From: Clostridia bacterium
GTDB taxonomy: Bacteria; Bacillota_A; Clostridia; Oscillospirales; CAG-272
Direction of reading: 5' to 3'
Assembly: GCA_017472105.1 (NCBI GenBank)
Contig: JAFUQY010000289.1
Coordinates: 1-9,576 of the forward strand
DNA length: 9,576 nt
Below the pieces are notes generated by a model. It searched no databases, had not been told where the DNA came from, and saw nothing but the letters and a program-made list of their open reading frames with translations. The translations under genes and the position numbers were made by a program. Position 1 is the stretch's first letter; every line of letters starts with the position of its first letter. Shown here in pieces: positions 1-6,633 of the stretch.

Positions 1-400
1 CATACGCGCCGCAGGTTCATCGCCGGATGTTTTGTGTGAACCAGCGGTCGGGGGCAAGCCCCAACCCTACGTTTTTGCGGACGTACTGTCAACAGAAACA
101 ACGCAAAACCACAACGCGCCGCAGGCTGAAGTTTATGGGGCAAATCCAGTGACACTCTCGTAACTGTCAGTGCCCCGAATGTTTCCGTCTCGCCGCTGCA
201 GGCTGAGTTTATCGGGGAAATCCAGTGTCATGTGCGATAAAGGAAGATCGCTCAACCTCAAAACTGCACGGGTATGGCGCCCGCGGCGGGAAATCCAAGA
301 GGGAACGTCTTGGCAGCCGAATCAAGAGCCCGGCTGCGGAGGGTTCTTGCGCCGCCCGCGCAGGGCTACAAATTAAATCTGAAAAGCGGAGCTTTTCTAC
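1..400 (+). repeat. Left copy of composite hairpin-rich intergenic repeat
   Basis: No gene is seen here. Read on the plus strand, the stretch has ordered modules. Module A (about 9-117) contains the dyad GGGGCAAGCCCC at 51-62. Two B modules (about 114-152 and 189-230) each carry the form CCGC(t)GCAGGCTGA...TTTAT...AAATCCAGTG. Module C (about 250-400) has a 27-nt core at 266-292, then hairpins at 295-313 and 323-349, and an end hairpin GAAAAGCGGAGCTTTTC at 381-397. The same order of modules reappears reverse-complemented at 6588-7082. The inner end has weak promoter-like boxes, CTGAAA (379-384) and CATAAT (401-406), 16 bases apart, pointing towards the 3' end of the operon. The module starting before base 9 probably continues outside the window. 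No transposase or terminal signature of a known insertion sequence is visible. Confidence 0.85.
266..349 (+). other. Candidate structured RNA core (two hairpins), left copy
   Basis: A 27-nt segment (266-292) is identical to the minus strand of 6697-6723. It is followed by hairpin 1, CCAAGA / TCTTGG (295-300 with 308-313, 7-nt loop), and hairpin 2, CAAGAGCCC / GGGTTCTTG (323-331 with 341-349, 9-nt loop GGCTGCGGA, one G-U pair at 328/344). The right-hand copy has the same two hairpins with different stem bases that still pair. The wobble pair is G-U only when read on this strand, which favours plus-strand RNA for this copy. I do not recognise it as a named RNA family. It could also act as folded single-stranded DNA in a mobile element. 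Confidence 0.6.
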
Positions 401-470
401 CATAATAGATCCCTAACGCTTTAGGAAAAACAAACCGTCCGTAACCTAACCACGCCCGCACGCGCAGTGC

Positions 471-507
471 AAAAAAACAGCACCCGCAGGGAACACCCCG
501 CAGATGC
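471..507 (-). terminator. Intrinsic terminator of the sugar operon
   Basis: On the minus strand, 507-496 pairs with 491-480 to give a 12-bp stem (GCATCTGCGGGG with CCCTGCGGGTGC, three G-U pairs) and a 4-nt loop. After T479-G478 on that strand comes a run of seven T (477-471). It starts 19 bases past the stop codon of the oxidoreductase gene ending at 526 and faces the right way to end the operon transcript. Confidence 0.88.
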
Positions 508-525
508 CGTAAAAAATTGCAAATT

Positions 526-1611
526 TTAATGAATAATCGTCGGATGTCCGTGGTATGCCGGAAGCGCGTGCGGTCTTACAATCTGTCCGCCGGATTCGTA
601 GGAGTCGATCGCCGCAAAGATGTATTCCATCGTCGCAAGTGCGTCACGGCCGGATGCTCTGAGATGTTCCAGCGGTACCTTGTTCACAAGGTCTTCGTAG
701 AATGCGTGAATGCGGATCGGGAAGGTCGCGCCGAAATCGGTTACACCCGTGTTCATCGTCTCGGGAGCCTGTCCCTGCTTCCAGTAAGTCAGCTTTTCCA
801 CGCAGTTTTCAATGCAGAACGTGCCGTGGGTGCCTGCGAGCTCGAAGCTCCACCAGCCGCCCAGACCGAACATGGCGTCACCGCGCTGGGAAAGGAGATA
901 ACCGACCGCGCCGTTCTGGAAACGCATGTGTACGGACTGAATGGACAGCATCAGGTCTTCGGACTGACGGCGTGCACCGGGCTTGTCCATGAATGCCTGA
1001 ATGTGCGTGATGTCGCCGCAGAAGTGACGCATAACGGAGAAGGGATGGGTCAGGAATGCATTCGCGTGGGAGTAGGGCATCTGCCAGCGGGAGTTCTTGT
1101 CAACGCGGTTTACGTTCACGGAGCTGCCGTCAAAGCCTACCTTCATCATTGCGTAAACCTGTTCACCAACGCCGCCGTCCGCCATGATCTGGTCAGCCTT
1201 GAAGGAAGGCTCAGCGAAGTAGTGGTTCAGGTCGCAGCCGAGGTACAGACCCTTCTTTGCCGCATAGTCAACCATCTGACGCGCTTCTTCAATGTTGTTG
1301 GAGATGGGCTTTTCCACGAGAACGTGACGTCCTGCGTCGAGTGCTTCCATGGTGGGTTCGTAGTGCCAGGAGCCGTTTTCAAAACCGGAGGTGGTAACGT
1401 GAACCACTTCGATTTCGGGATGCGCCGCCAGCATGTCCTTGAGCGTGTAGTACGCGGGAACGCCGAATTTTTCAGCGGCAGCGTCAGCCTTTGCCTTGTT
1501 TACGTCACAGACAGCAACGAGCTCGGCAAGAGGATCGTTCGCGATGCATCTGGCGTGGGTATTGCCGATACCGCCCATGCCGACGACGCCTGCCTTGAAG
1601 ATTTTTTCCAT
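526..1611 (-). CDS. Gfo/Idh/MocA-family NAD(P)-dependent sugar oxidoreductase (operon gene 6)
   Basis: This 361-residue cytoplasmic protein is the usual length for the Gfo/Idh/MocA family, whose members oxidise or reduce sugars, inositols and their derivatives. The N-terminal Rossmann fold has the dinucleotide motif GMGGIG (11-16) and a likely ribose-binding Asp36 at the end of the second strand (LVAVCD). The family EKP motif is at 100-102, with Lys101 the expected catalytic residue. The C-terminal beta-sheet domain follows. The expected catalytic Asp-x3-His pair reads Ala185-x3-His189, so the Asp is missing; the oxidoreductase at 2593-3612 shows the same change. The start at 1611 is chosen because AGAAAGGA lies at a suitable distance upstream and the Rossmann strand begins at once; an in-frame extension to 1797 would overlap the araC-type gene and looks like read-back. 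It is the last gene before the terminator, 73 bp after the AraC gene. Substrate unknown. Confidence 0.93.
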   Translation of the reverse strand: MEKIFKAGVVGMGGIGNTHARCIANDPLAELVAVCDVNKAKADAAAEKFGVPAYYTLKDMLAAHPEIEVVHVTTSGFENGSWHYEPTMEALDAGRHVLVEKPISNNIEEARQMVDYAAKKGLYLGCDLNHYFAEPSFKADQIMADGGVGEQVYAMMKVGFDGSSVNVNRVDKNSRWQMPYSHANAFLTHPFSVMRHFCGDITHIQAFMDKPGARRQSEDLMLSIQSVHMRFQNGAVGYLLSQRGDAMFGLGGWWSFELAGTHGTFCIENCVEKLTYWKQGQAPETMNTGVTDFGATFPIRIHAFYEDLVNKVPLEHLRASGRDALATMEYIFAAIDSYESGGQIVRPHALPAYHGHPTIIH

Positions 1612-1684
1612 AATGTGTATCCTTTCTGTAATTTGCGTGTTATTTGAATTTTCTGTTATCCGTCTGATTGTGGGAGTTTCGGGG

Positions 1685-2596
1685 TTATTTTCCGCCGGTG
1701 AGGGCGTTTTTGCGGTAGCTTGCCGGGGGAAGACCGACCTCCTGCTTGAAAACGCGGGAGAAAAGGGAAATGTCGGAAAATCCCGTGCGCTTGGCAACGT
1801 CTGCGACGGAGAGCTCCGTGGTGCAGAGAAGCTCCATGGCGCGGGAGATGCGGAATTTCCGGACGTACTCCGACGGGGTCATGTACAGCGCCGCTTTGAA
1901 TTTGCGGGTCATGTAGTCCGGGGACAACCCGGTCACGTCGGAGAGATCGTTCATGGTGATGTTCTCGCCATAGTGATCGTCCACGTACCGGAGGATTTTG
2001 TACACGTAGCCGTAGTAGTCGTCGTCGGACTGGGTTCGCTTGTCCCGCTGTTCCTCAAACATCCGGGAATAGCGGATGAGGAAGGAGGCAAGCCGGTTTT
2101 TCAGCGAGCACTGCCAGCCGGTGCGCTTTTCGAGCCGTTCCGTGCGGATATTCTCCAGGGACTGCTCGAGATTCCGCCGCTCACCCATGTCGACATGGAG
2201 GATGCGGATCCCGGTCACGTCGGAGGTGGTGTCCGAGAGCATTTCATCCAGTCCCGGCAGCTGTTTCAGTTCCGGAAGCAGGGAGCCAAGCTCGTCGGCG
2301 GAAAAGATGAGATTGTACAATTTTGTCTGGTAAGCGTTGATGTAGGAATGATTTTCGCCCGGCTTCACGAAGAAGAGATCGCCGGTGACGAGGATATTGA
2401 TGATTCCGCCTGCCGAATGGAGCGTAAATCCGTCTTCCACGTACACGATTTCATAGAAATCATGGGAATGGGGCTGCATCCTGCCGTTATGCTCAGCCGG
2501 CACAATGGCAATCCGCGGACCGCCTTCGGAGAATTTTTCGATATTCAGCACATTCGCCGTGGGAACCACACTCCTTTCGCGGGGAATTTCTGTCAT
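1685..2596 (-). CDS. AraC-family transcriptional regulator with N-terminal cupin sensor (operon gene 5)
   Basis: This 303-residue protein is a DNA-binding regulator, probably sugar-responsive. The N-terminal half looks like the AraC ligand-binding cupin, with the cluster H43-S-H45-DFYE49 typical of the first cupin motif and a GDLFFVKPGENH-like second motif near residues 72-83. The C-terminal 100 residues are a standard AraC double helix-turn-helix. The first helix pair is around ITMNDLSDVTGLSPDYMTRKFK, quoted here only as a landmark of about 22 residues split as ITMNDLSDVTG and LSPDYMTRKFK. The second includes SVADVAKRTGFSD and ends with the family signature FSRVFKQEVGLPPASYR. Its ATG overlaps the stop codon of the upstream oxidoreductase by four bases (ATGA, 2593-2596), with GAAGGA 9 bases before the start, so translation is probably coupled. 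Its place inside the operon suggests autoregulated control of the pathway. The ligand is unknown. Confidence 0.93.
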   Translation of the reverse strand: MTEIPRERSVVPTANVLNIEKFSEGGPRIAIVPAEHNGRMQPHSHDFYEIVYVEDGFTLHSAGGIINILVTGDLFFVKPGENHSYINAYQTKLYNLIFSADELGSLLPELKQLPGLDEMLSDTTSDVTGIRILHVDMGERRNLEQSLENIRTERLEKRTGWQCSLKNRLASFLIRYSRMFEEQRDKRTQSDDDYYGYVYKILRYVDDHYGENITMNDLSDVTGLSPDYMTRKFKAALYMTPSEYVRKFRISRAMELLCTTELSVADVAKRTGFSDISLFSRVFKQEVGLPPASYRKNALTGGK

Positions 2597-3612
2597 TCCG
2601 TAATATCCTTCACCTGCACGACCGCGCCGCCGTTTTCGTTGGATTTTATCATCGCATGGATGACGCGGCTGGCTTCGAGACCTTCCCGTCCGCTACCGTC
2701 GATTTCTTCCGGCTTTGCACCTGCGGCGATCTGATCCACAAAGGCATGGATGCGGTCGCGGAAGGTGTCGTAGAAGCATTCGAAGCGGTTCGGACCGTCG
2801 AAAACGGGGTTGGCGTACACTTCGCGCATGGGAGAATTTGCGGGATAGAGAACTGCCTCGCGCCACATATCCTCGAAGGTGAAGCGTCCGTCGGTGCCTG
2901 CGACTTCACAGCGTTCCATGGGATGACCGCGGGTGATGTCGTAGGAGGAGGTGAGATGCCCGACCGCACCGGAAGTGAAGCGCATTGCCGTGGACTGGGT
3001 CGACCAAATATCGCGTCCGGGAGCCTTCATGCCGAAGGTGGAGACTTCCTTGATCGGACCCATGAAGTAATGCATGATGTTGATGCTGTGCGGGTTGAGT
3101 GCCTTGAAGTGGTAGTATTCGGACTCCAGCGGCATGAATTTGCCGATCCAGAGAGACATATTGCAGAAGAGGAGGGAGCCGAGACGGCCGTCGGTCTGCC
3201 ATTTTTTCGCCTGACGCGCGGCGGGAGTGAAGCGGTGGTTCATGTCGATGCCGTAGCAGAGTCCCTTTTTCTCGGCGAGCTCGACCATTTCGACCGCGTG
3301 GCGGAGATTGTTGGAGATGGGCTTTTCGCCGAGGACGTGACAACCCGCTTCGAGCGCTTCGATGGTGGGTTCGTAGTGGTCGCTGGCGTATTCGTAGCCG
3401 CCGGTGGTGACGGAGCAGATGTCCGGGTTCAGTGCGGCGAACATTTCGGATGCCTTGGTGAAGTAGGGAACGCCGAATTTTTCGCCTGCGGCTTTTGCGA
3501 GCTCGGGCACGCGGTCACAGACTGCTACGAGTTCGGCTTTATCGGATTCGGTATAGGCGCGGGCATGGCGGTGTCCGATGTGACCCATACCGACAACGCA
3601 GGTACGCAGCAT
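2593..3612 (-). CDS. Gfo/Idh/MocA-family NAD(P)-dependent sugar oxidoreductase (operon gene 4)
   Basis: This 339-residue cytoplasmic protein is a paralogue of the product of 526-1611. It has the Rossmann motif GMGHIG (8-13), Asp33 at the end of strand two, the EKP motif at 96-98 (Lys97) and the C-terminal oxidoreductase domain. Shared landmarks with its paralogue include HYEPT(M/I)EAL, EKPISNN and an NH pair just before the second domain (Asn125-His126 here, Asn129-His130 there). The Asp-x3-His catalytic pair known from inositol dehydrogenases reads Ala171-x3-His175. Lys97 and His175 sit at the expected spacing, so the Asp loss is probably real rather than a misalignment. The start at 3612 has an excellent ribosome binding site (AAGGAG, 8-base spacer); an upstream in-frame GTG at 3678 lacks one. 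It lies 78 bp after the hypothetical gene and overlaps the AraC gene by four bases. Substrate unknown. Confidence 0.93.
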   Translation of the reverse strand: MLRTCVVGMGHIGHRHARAYTESDKAELVAVCDRVPELAKAAGEKFGVPYFTKASEMFAALNPDICSVTTGGYEYASDHYEPTIEALEAGCHVLGEKPISNNLRHAVEMVELAEKKGLCYGIDMNHRFTPAARQAKKWQTDGRLGSLLFCNMSLWIGKFMPLESEYYHFKALNPHSINIMHYFMGPIKEVSTFGMKAPGRDIWSTQSTAMRFTSGAVGHLTSSYDITRGHPMERCEVAGTDGRFTFEDMWREAVLYPANSPMREVYANPVFDGPNRFECFYDTFRDRIHAFVDQIAAGAKPEEIDGSGREGLEASRVIHAMIKSNENGGAVVQVKDITE

Positions 3613-3690
3613 GGCGATACCTCCTTGGGTGGTGATAATAGTAGTTGTTTTTTCTTTGAAGTCCGGCTTTGGATTCACTCTGTCTCTGCA

Positions 3691-4275
3691 TCATTTTTCC
3701 GGCAGGATATACCGGTACACTGCGGCAGTTTTGCGGATTTCTCCTGTGTATGAGAGGGAATGCGCGAACGTGCCGTCATCGTCATCGGGCGGATATATAG
3801 TGCACATGTATTCATGCGAGAGTGAGCCGAGGATCATCCTGCCATCCTGATAGAAGCACAGGTCTTCAAATTCCGGATGGCGGATGACGGTGTATTTGTC
3901 TTTGATGCTGTGGATGAACAGCTCCGGGCAGTATTCGGCGAGAATTTCCCGCGTTTGAGGACAGCACCGGTAGACGAAGATTTCCAGCTCCCGGTTGAAC
4001 CAGCCGTACCAGTGATATGTAGTAAATTTCTGCACAAAATACGGCTTCAGAGCGTCGCGCAGGGGATTTTTCCTTTGCTGTATCTGAGGAGCGATTTCCC
4101 GGAAATCTTCCGTGATGGTGAAGGAAAAGCAGTCGCTGCACCGGAACATGAGGTCGAACAGAGCCGCCGTTTCCTCCCGGATTTTGTCCTTCCTGTTCAG
4201 ATTCGTGTGGGAATACTCGTAAACCGGAATTTCTGCGGCGGGGGTGTCCGTACCCCGGATGTACTTATTTTTCAA
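3691..4275 (-). CDS. Cys-rich protein of unknown function (operon gene 3)
   Basis: I do not recognise this family. From the proposed TTG start at 4275 the protein has 194 residues with seven Cys, including RCSDC, a CC pair and single Cys in the second half. It is aromatic-rich, with no signal peptide, no membrane segment and no obvious enzyme motif. It ends with an acidic PPDDDDG stretch followed by ...YRYILPEK. The Cys are spread out and do not form an evident zinc or Fe-S motif. The TTG start is favoured because AAGGA lies 8 bases upstream and it gives a short 11-base overlap with the sulfatase-family gene, suggesting coupled translation. The only longer start (4365) would overlap that gene by 101 bases; the first internal ATG would remove about 60 residues. 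The frame stays open for its full length inside the operon, so it is probably real and may serve the neighbouring hydrolase. Confidence 0.65.
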   Translation of the reverse strand: MKNKYIRGTDTPAAEIPVYEYSHTNLNRKDKIREETAALFDLMFRCSDCFSFTITEDFREIAPQIQQRKNPLRDALKPYFVQKFTTYHWYGWFNRELEIFVYRCCPQTREILAEYCPELFIHSIKDKYTVIRHPEFEDLCFYQDGRMILGSLSHEYMCTIYPPDDDDGTFAHSLSYTGEIRKTAAVYRYILPEK

Positions 4276-5638
4276 CGCCCATTTCCTTGAGCTTGGACTG
4301 GAGCTTCTTTGCCGCTTCGGGGTCACCGATGTGGAGATTGTTGTACGCTTCTTCGCTGGATTCAAACGGTCTGCCGAAGCCGCTCCAGTTGAGGTTGGTG
4401 TACATGGGGTTGGTATGACCTACTTCAGCTTCACGCTTTGCGATGTGAGCTTCCATGCGTGCTTTCAGGAAGGCAACCACGTCGGGATTCTGTTCCGCGA
4501 TGTTGTTGTTTTCTTCCGGGTCGTCGATGAGGTTGTACAGCTCGACTGCGGGCTTGAAGTGGAAGTCGGGTTCCAGTGCGACCATGAGCTTCCATTCGGG
4601 AGTTCTCCAGCCGTGCTTTCTCATCCATGTAGCTTCGGTGATGTAGAATTCGGGTTCCTGACGGATGCCTTCGCCGGTGATCGCCTTGGTCATGTCACGG
4701 CCGTCGAACTTGATGCCGCAGTCGATGCCTGCAAGGGAGAGGATGGTGGGAACGATGTCCTTGGTCTGGGTGATGTCGTCCACGTGGCCTTCGTAACCGA
4801 ACTTGGGATACTTGAACATGAAGGGAACGTTGAGAACGCAGTCGTAGATGGAGTGATGGTCGAAGTAGCAGTCGTGATCGTAGAGGGTTTCGCCGTGGTC
4901 GGAGGTGAAGACTACGATGGTATCTTCTTCGAGACCGAGCTCCTTGAGGCGGGTCAGGATGTGGTTGATGCAGAGGTCCATGTAAGCCACGGATGCGTCA
5001 TACTGTGCGATGATGAATTCCGCGTCGGTGCATCCTTCGGGGAACCATGTGAGGAAGTAGTCACGGAAGGGCTTGAATTCGTAAACGGGAACGAGGGACT
5101 TGTTTTCGGGATCGAATTCGTCGCCTTCGTAGAACATGCGGGTGAAGGGTTCCTTGGTGTAGTAAGGAGAGTGAGGATCCATGTGGCGCATGAAGAGAAC
5201 CCACGGCTTGTCCTGAGCTGCAAGGCGTTCGAGCTCGGGGATGGCAACCTTGTTCATTTCTTCCGCCTTATTGGGGTTCCAGTCGGGATAGTTGATGTAC
5301 TTGTCGCATCCTCTGCAAGCGTGACCGCCGATGTAAGTGGAGGTATAGCCGTAGTCCTTGAGGATTTCGGGAAGGGTACGCACTGCATCGGTGAGACCGC
5401 CCTGATGACGGAGCGCAACGCAGTCGGTGGAGAAGCAGTCCATACCGGTGAGCATGGAAGCGTAGCCGGGTGTGGTGGGGATGGAAGGGGAGTACATCTT
5501 ATCGAAGGTGATACCGCCGTCCTCGATGAACTTGTCGATATGGGGTGTGGTCAGACGGTCATAGCCGTAGAGGGACATATGGTCACTGCGAAGGCTGTCG
5601 ATACCGAAGAAGAGTATGTTGGGATATTTGTTAGCCAT
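4265..5638 (-). CDS. Sulfatase-family (alkaline phosphatase superfamily) hydrolase with Thr nucleophile position (operon gene 2)
   Basis: This 457-residue protein has the full sulfatase fold order. It has an N-terminal strand with metal-ligand Asp14 (FFGIDSLRSDH), a nucleophile loop, HMDPHSPY at 152-159, the second metal pair Asp247-His248 in TSDHGE (245-250), and a C-terminal LYNLIDDPEE...N motif typical of sulfatase ends. The formylglycine motif C/S-x-P-x-R is absent. The aligned stretch TTPGYASMLTG (55-65) places Thr55 at the Cys and Tyr59 at the Arg. The usual second Asp at the first metal site is Ser15. This resembles single-metal Thr-dependent members such as lipoteichoic acid synthase, so the true substrate may be a phosphate mono- or diester rather than a sulfate ester. 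No signal peptide is seen, so it acts in the cytoplasm. Start ATG 5638 has AAGGAG 8 bases upstream; it sits 61 bp after the isomerase-like gene and overlaps the next gene by 11 bases. Confidence 0.92.
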   Translation of the reverse strand: MANKYPNILFFGIDSLRSDHMSLYGYDRLTTPHIDKFIEDGGITFDKMYSPSIPTTPGYASMLTGMDCFSTDCVALRHQGGLTDAVRTLPEILKDYGYTSTYIGGHACRGCDKYINYPDWNPNKAEEMNKVAIPELERLAAQDKPWVLFMRHMDPHSPYYTKEPFTRMFYEGDEFDPENKSLVPVYEFKPFRDYFLTWFPEGCTDAEFIIAQYDASVAYMDLCINHILTRLKELGLEEDTIVVFTSDHGETLYDHDCYFDHHSIYDCVLNVPFMFKYPKFGYEGHVDDITQTKDIVPTILSLAGIDCGIKFDGRDMTKAITGEGIRQEPEFYITEATWMRKHGWRTPEWKLMVALEPDFHFKPAVELYNLIDDPEENNNIAEQNPDVVAFLKARMEAHIAKREAEVGHTNPMYTNLNWSGFGRPFESSEEAYNNLHIGDPEAAKKLQSKLKEMGVEK

Positions 5639-5699
5639 GATACGGGCTCCTTTTTCTTTATTTAAATTACAGGTAGTCTGCGTGATTCATTCTGCATTG

Positions 5700-6497
5700 T
5701 CATCTCGCGCCGAGCATTTTCAGAACAGCGTTCATGTAGCCGTAGCTTTCCGCTGCGATTCTGGTAGCATCCGCGAGAGTCTGTTCGGGACCGATGACTT
5801 CGAGACAAACGGGACCGTTGTACTTCTGGTCAACCATTGCCTTGAAGTAGCCGTAGAGGTCGATATCGCCGCGTCCGCATGCCTGATTGGTGGGATCACC
5901 CGGGGAGGGACCTTCACCCTTGCAGTCACGGATGTGGATGTGCTTCATCTTGGAGAGGACTGCGGGAAGAGCAACGGCGGGATTTTCGCCTGCGCGGTGG
6001 ATATGGGACGGGTCCATGTCAACGCCGAACGCGGGAGAGGTGATGGTATCCATCATGCGGAGGGTAGTGGGAGTCGAGAAGACAGCTGCGCCGACGTGAG
6101 CCTTGACGCAGAGGGTGATGCCGAACTTTTCCGCGTCTTCGGCGAGGATCTGGATGGTTTCGAGGGAGGTTTTCATGGTATCTTCGTCGTTCATTTTGCC
6201 GCCGGGGCCGATATTGACGATCGGGATACCGATTTCCGCGCATGCTTCAAAGGCAGTATTCAGGCGTGCTCTGTCCTGAGAAGCAACTTCGGTAGAGAGG
6301 AAGGGAAGATCGAGCTCTTCACGGATGGCGATGAGTTCAGCCTTCTGGTTTTTCCAGTCAGCGAGGTTGAGGTGTTCGCACATACCGCCGATTGCGGAGA
6401 TTTCCACGCCGTCGTAGCCGCATTTCTTGATGGCTTCGGCTGCTTCGCGGAAGGAGAATGCTTTGAAGAGCACGGAGTTGACGCCGAGTTTAATCAT
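5700..6497 (-). CDS. Xylose-isomerase-like TIM-barrel protein, sugar phosphate isomerase/epimerase family (operon gene 1)
   Basis: This 265-residue cytoplasmic protein has the AP-endonuclease-2/xylose-isomerase-like TIM-barrel pattern. It has an N-terminal strand MIKLGVNSVLF, GYDGVEI at 27-33, then LCVKAH (129-134), GVDMDPSH (158-165), KHIHIRD (185-191) and VCLEVIGPE (230-238). The family usually binds a divalent metal with Glu, Asp, His and Glu. Here Asp162, His188 and Glu233 fit, but the first Glu is replaced by Lys132, so metal binding or chemistry may differ from a standard isomerase. It opens the operon, with AAAGGA about 12 bases before the ATG and a promoter candidate at 6579-6608. Pairing with Gfo/Idh/MocA enzymes is common in keto-sugar, inositol and glycoside pathways, including C-glycoside cleavage, but the substrate cannot be assigned here. 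Confidence 0.92.
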   Translation of the reverse strand: MIKLGVNSVLFKAFSFREAAEAIKKCGYDGVEISAIGGMCEHLNLADWKNQKAELIAIREELDLPFLSTEVASQDRARLNTAFEACAEIGIPIVNIGPGGKMNDEDTMKTSLETIQILAEDAEKFGITLCVKAHVGAAVFSTPTTLRMMDTITSPAFGVDMDPSHIHRAGENPAVALPAVLSKMKHIHIRDCKGEGPSPGDPTNQACGRGDIDLYGYFKAMVDQKYNGPVCLEVIGPEQTLADATRIAAESYGYMNAVLKMLGAR

Positions 6498-6578
6498 GGT
6501 GGGTTGGGTTCCTTTCGTGTATTTATTTTTAATTTTTTTCTTTGTTGGTTTTGGGTTTTGCTTTGGATTTTACGGGAT

Positions 6579-6608
6579 TTTATAAGGTAGAAAAGCTCCG
6601 CTTTTCAA
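6579..6608 (-). promoter_or_regulatory. Likely sigma-A promoter of the sugar operon, inside the repeat end
   Basis: On the minus strand, TTGAAA (6608-6603) is followed 18 bases later by TATAAA (6584-6579); the alternative hexamer TTATAA gives 17 bases. The spacer holds the repeat's end hairpin GAAAAGCGGAGCTTTTC (6606-6590). Transcription would start near 6572, leaving an A-rich leader of about 75 nt before the ATG at 6497. It is the only convincing promoter seen upstream of the operon. The left repeat copy has weaker versions of both boxes. Confidence 0.6.
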
Positions 6609-6633
6609 GATTTTATGGCCTCCGCAGCCGGCG

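Noticed and set aside
1..400. Protein-coding gene in the first 400 bases
   Set aside because: The frames there are under 70 codons, lie across the repeat modules and hairpins, and have no family resemblance or convincing ribosome binding site.
517..1647. Plus-strand open frame opposite the oxidoreductase gene at 526-1611
   Set aside because: Antisense shadow: its translation resembles no family and the minus strand carries a clear Gfo/Idh/MocA protein. The similar plus-strand frames at 2656-3753, 5616-6590 and 7198-8088 were rejected for the same reason.
1612..1797. N-terminal extension of the oxidoreductase at 526-1611 to an upstream ATG
   Set aside because: The extra 62 residues are low in family similarity, overlap the end of the AraC gene and lack the ribosome binding site present at 1611.
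4244..5665. A long plus-strand open frame covering the whole sulfatase-family gene
   Set aside because: It is an antisense shadow caused by GC-rich third positions. The minus-strand frame has all family motifs and a good ribosome binding site; the plus-strand translation has no recognisable domain.
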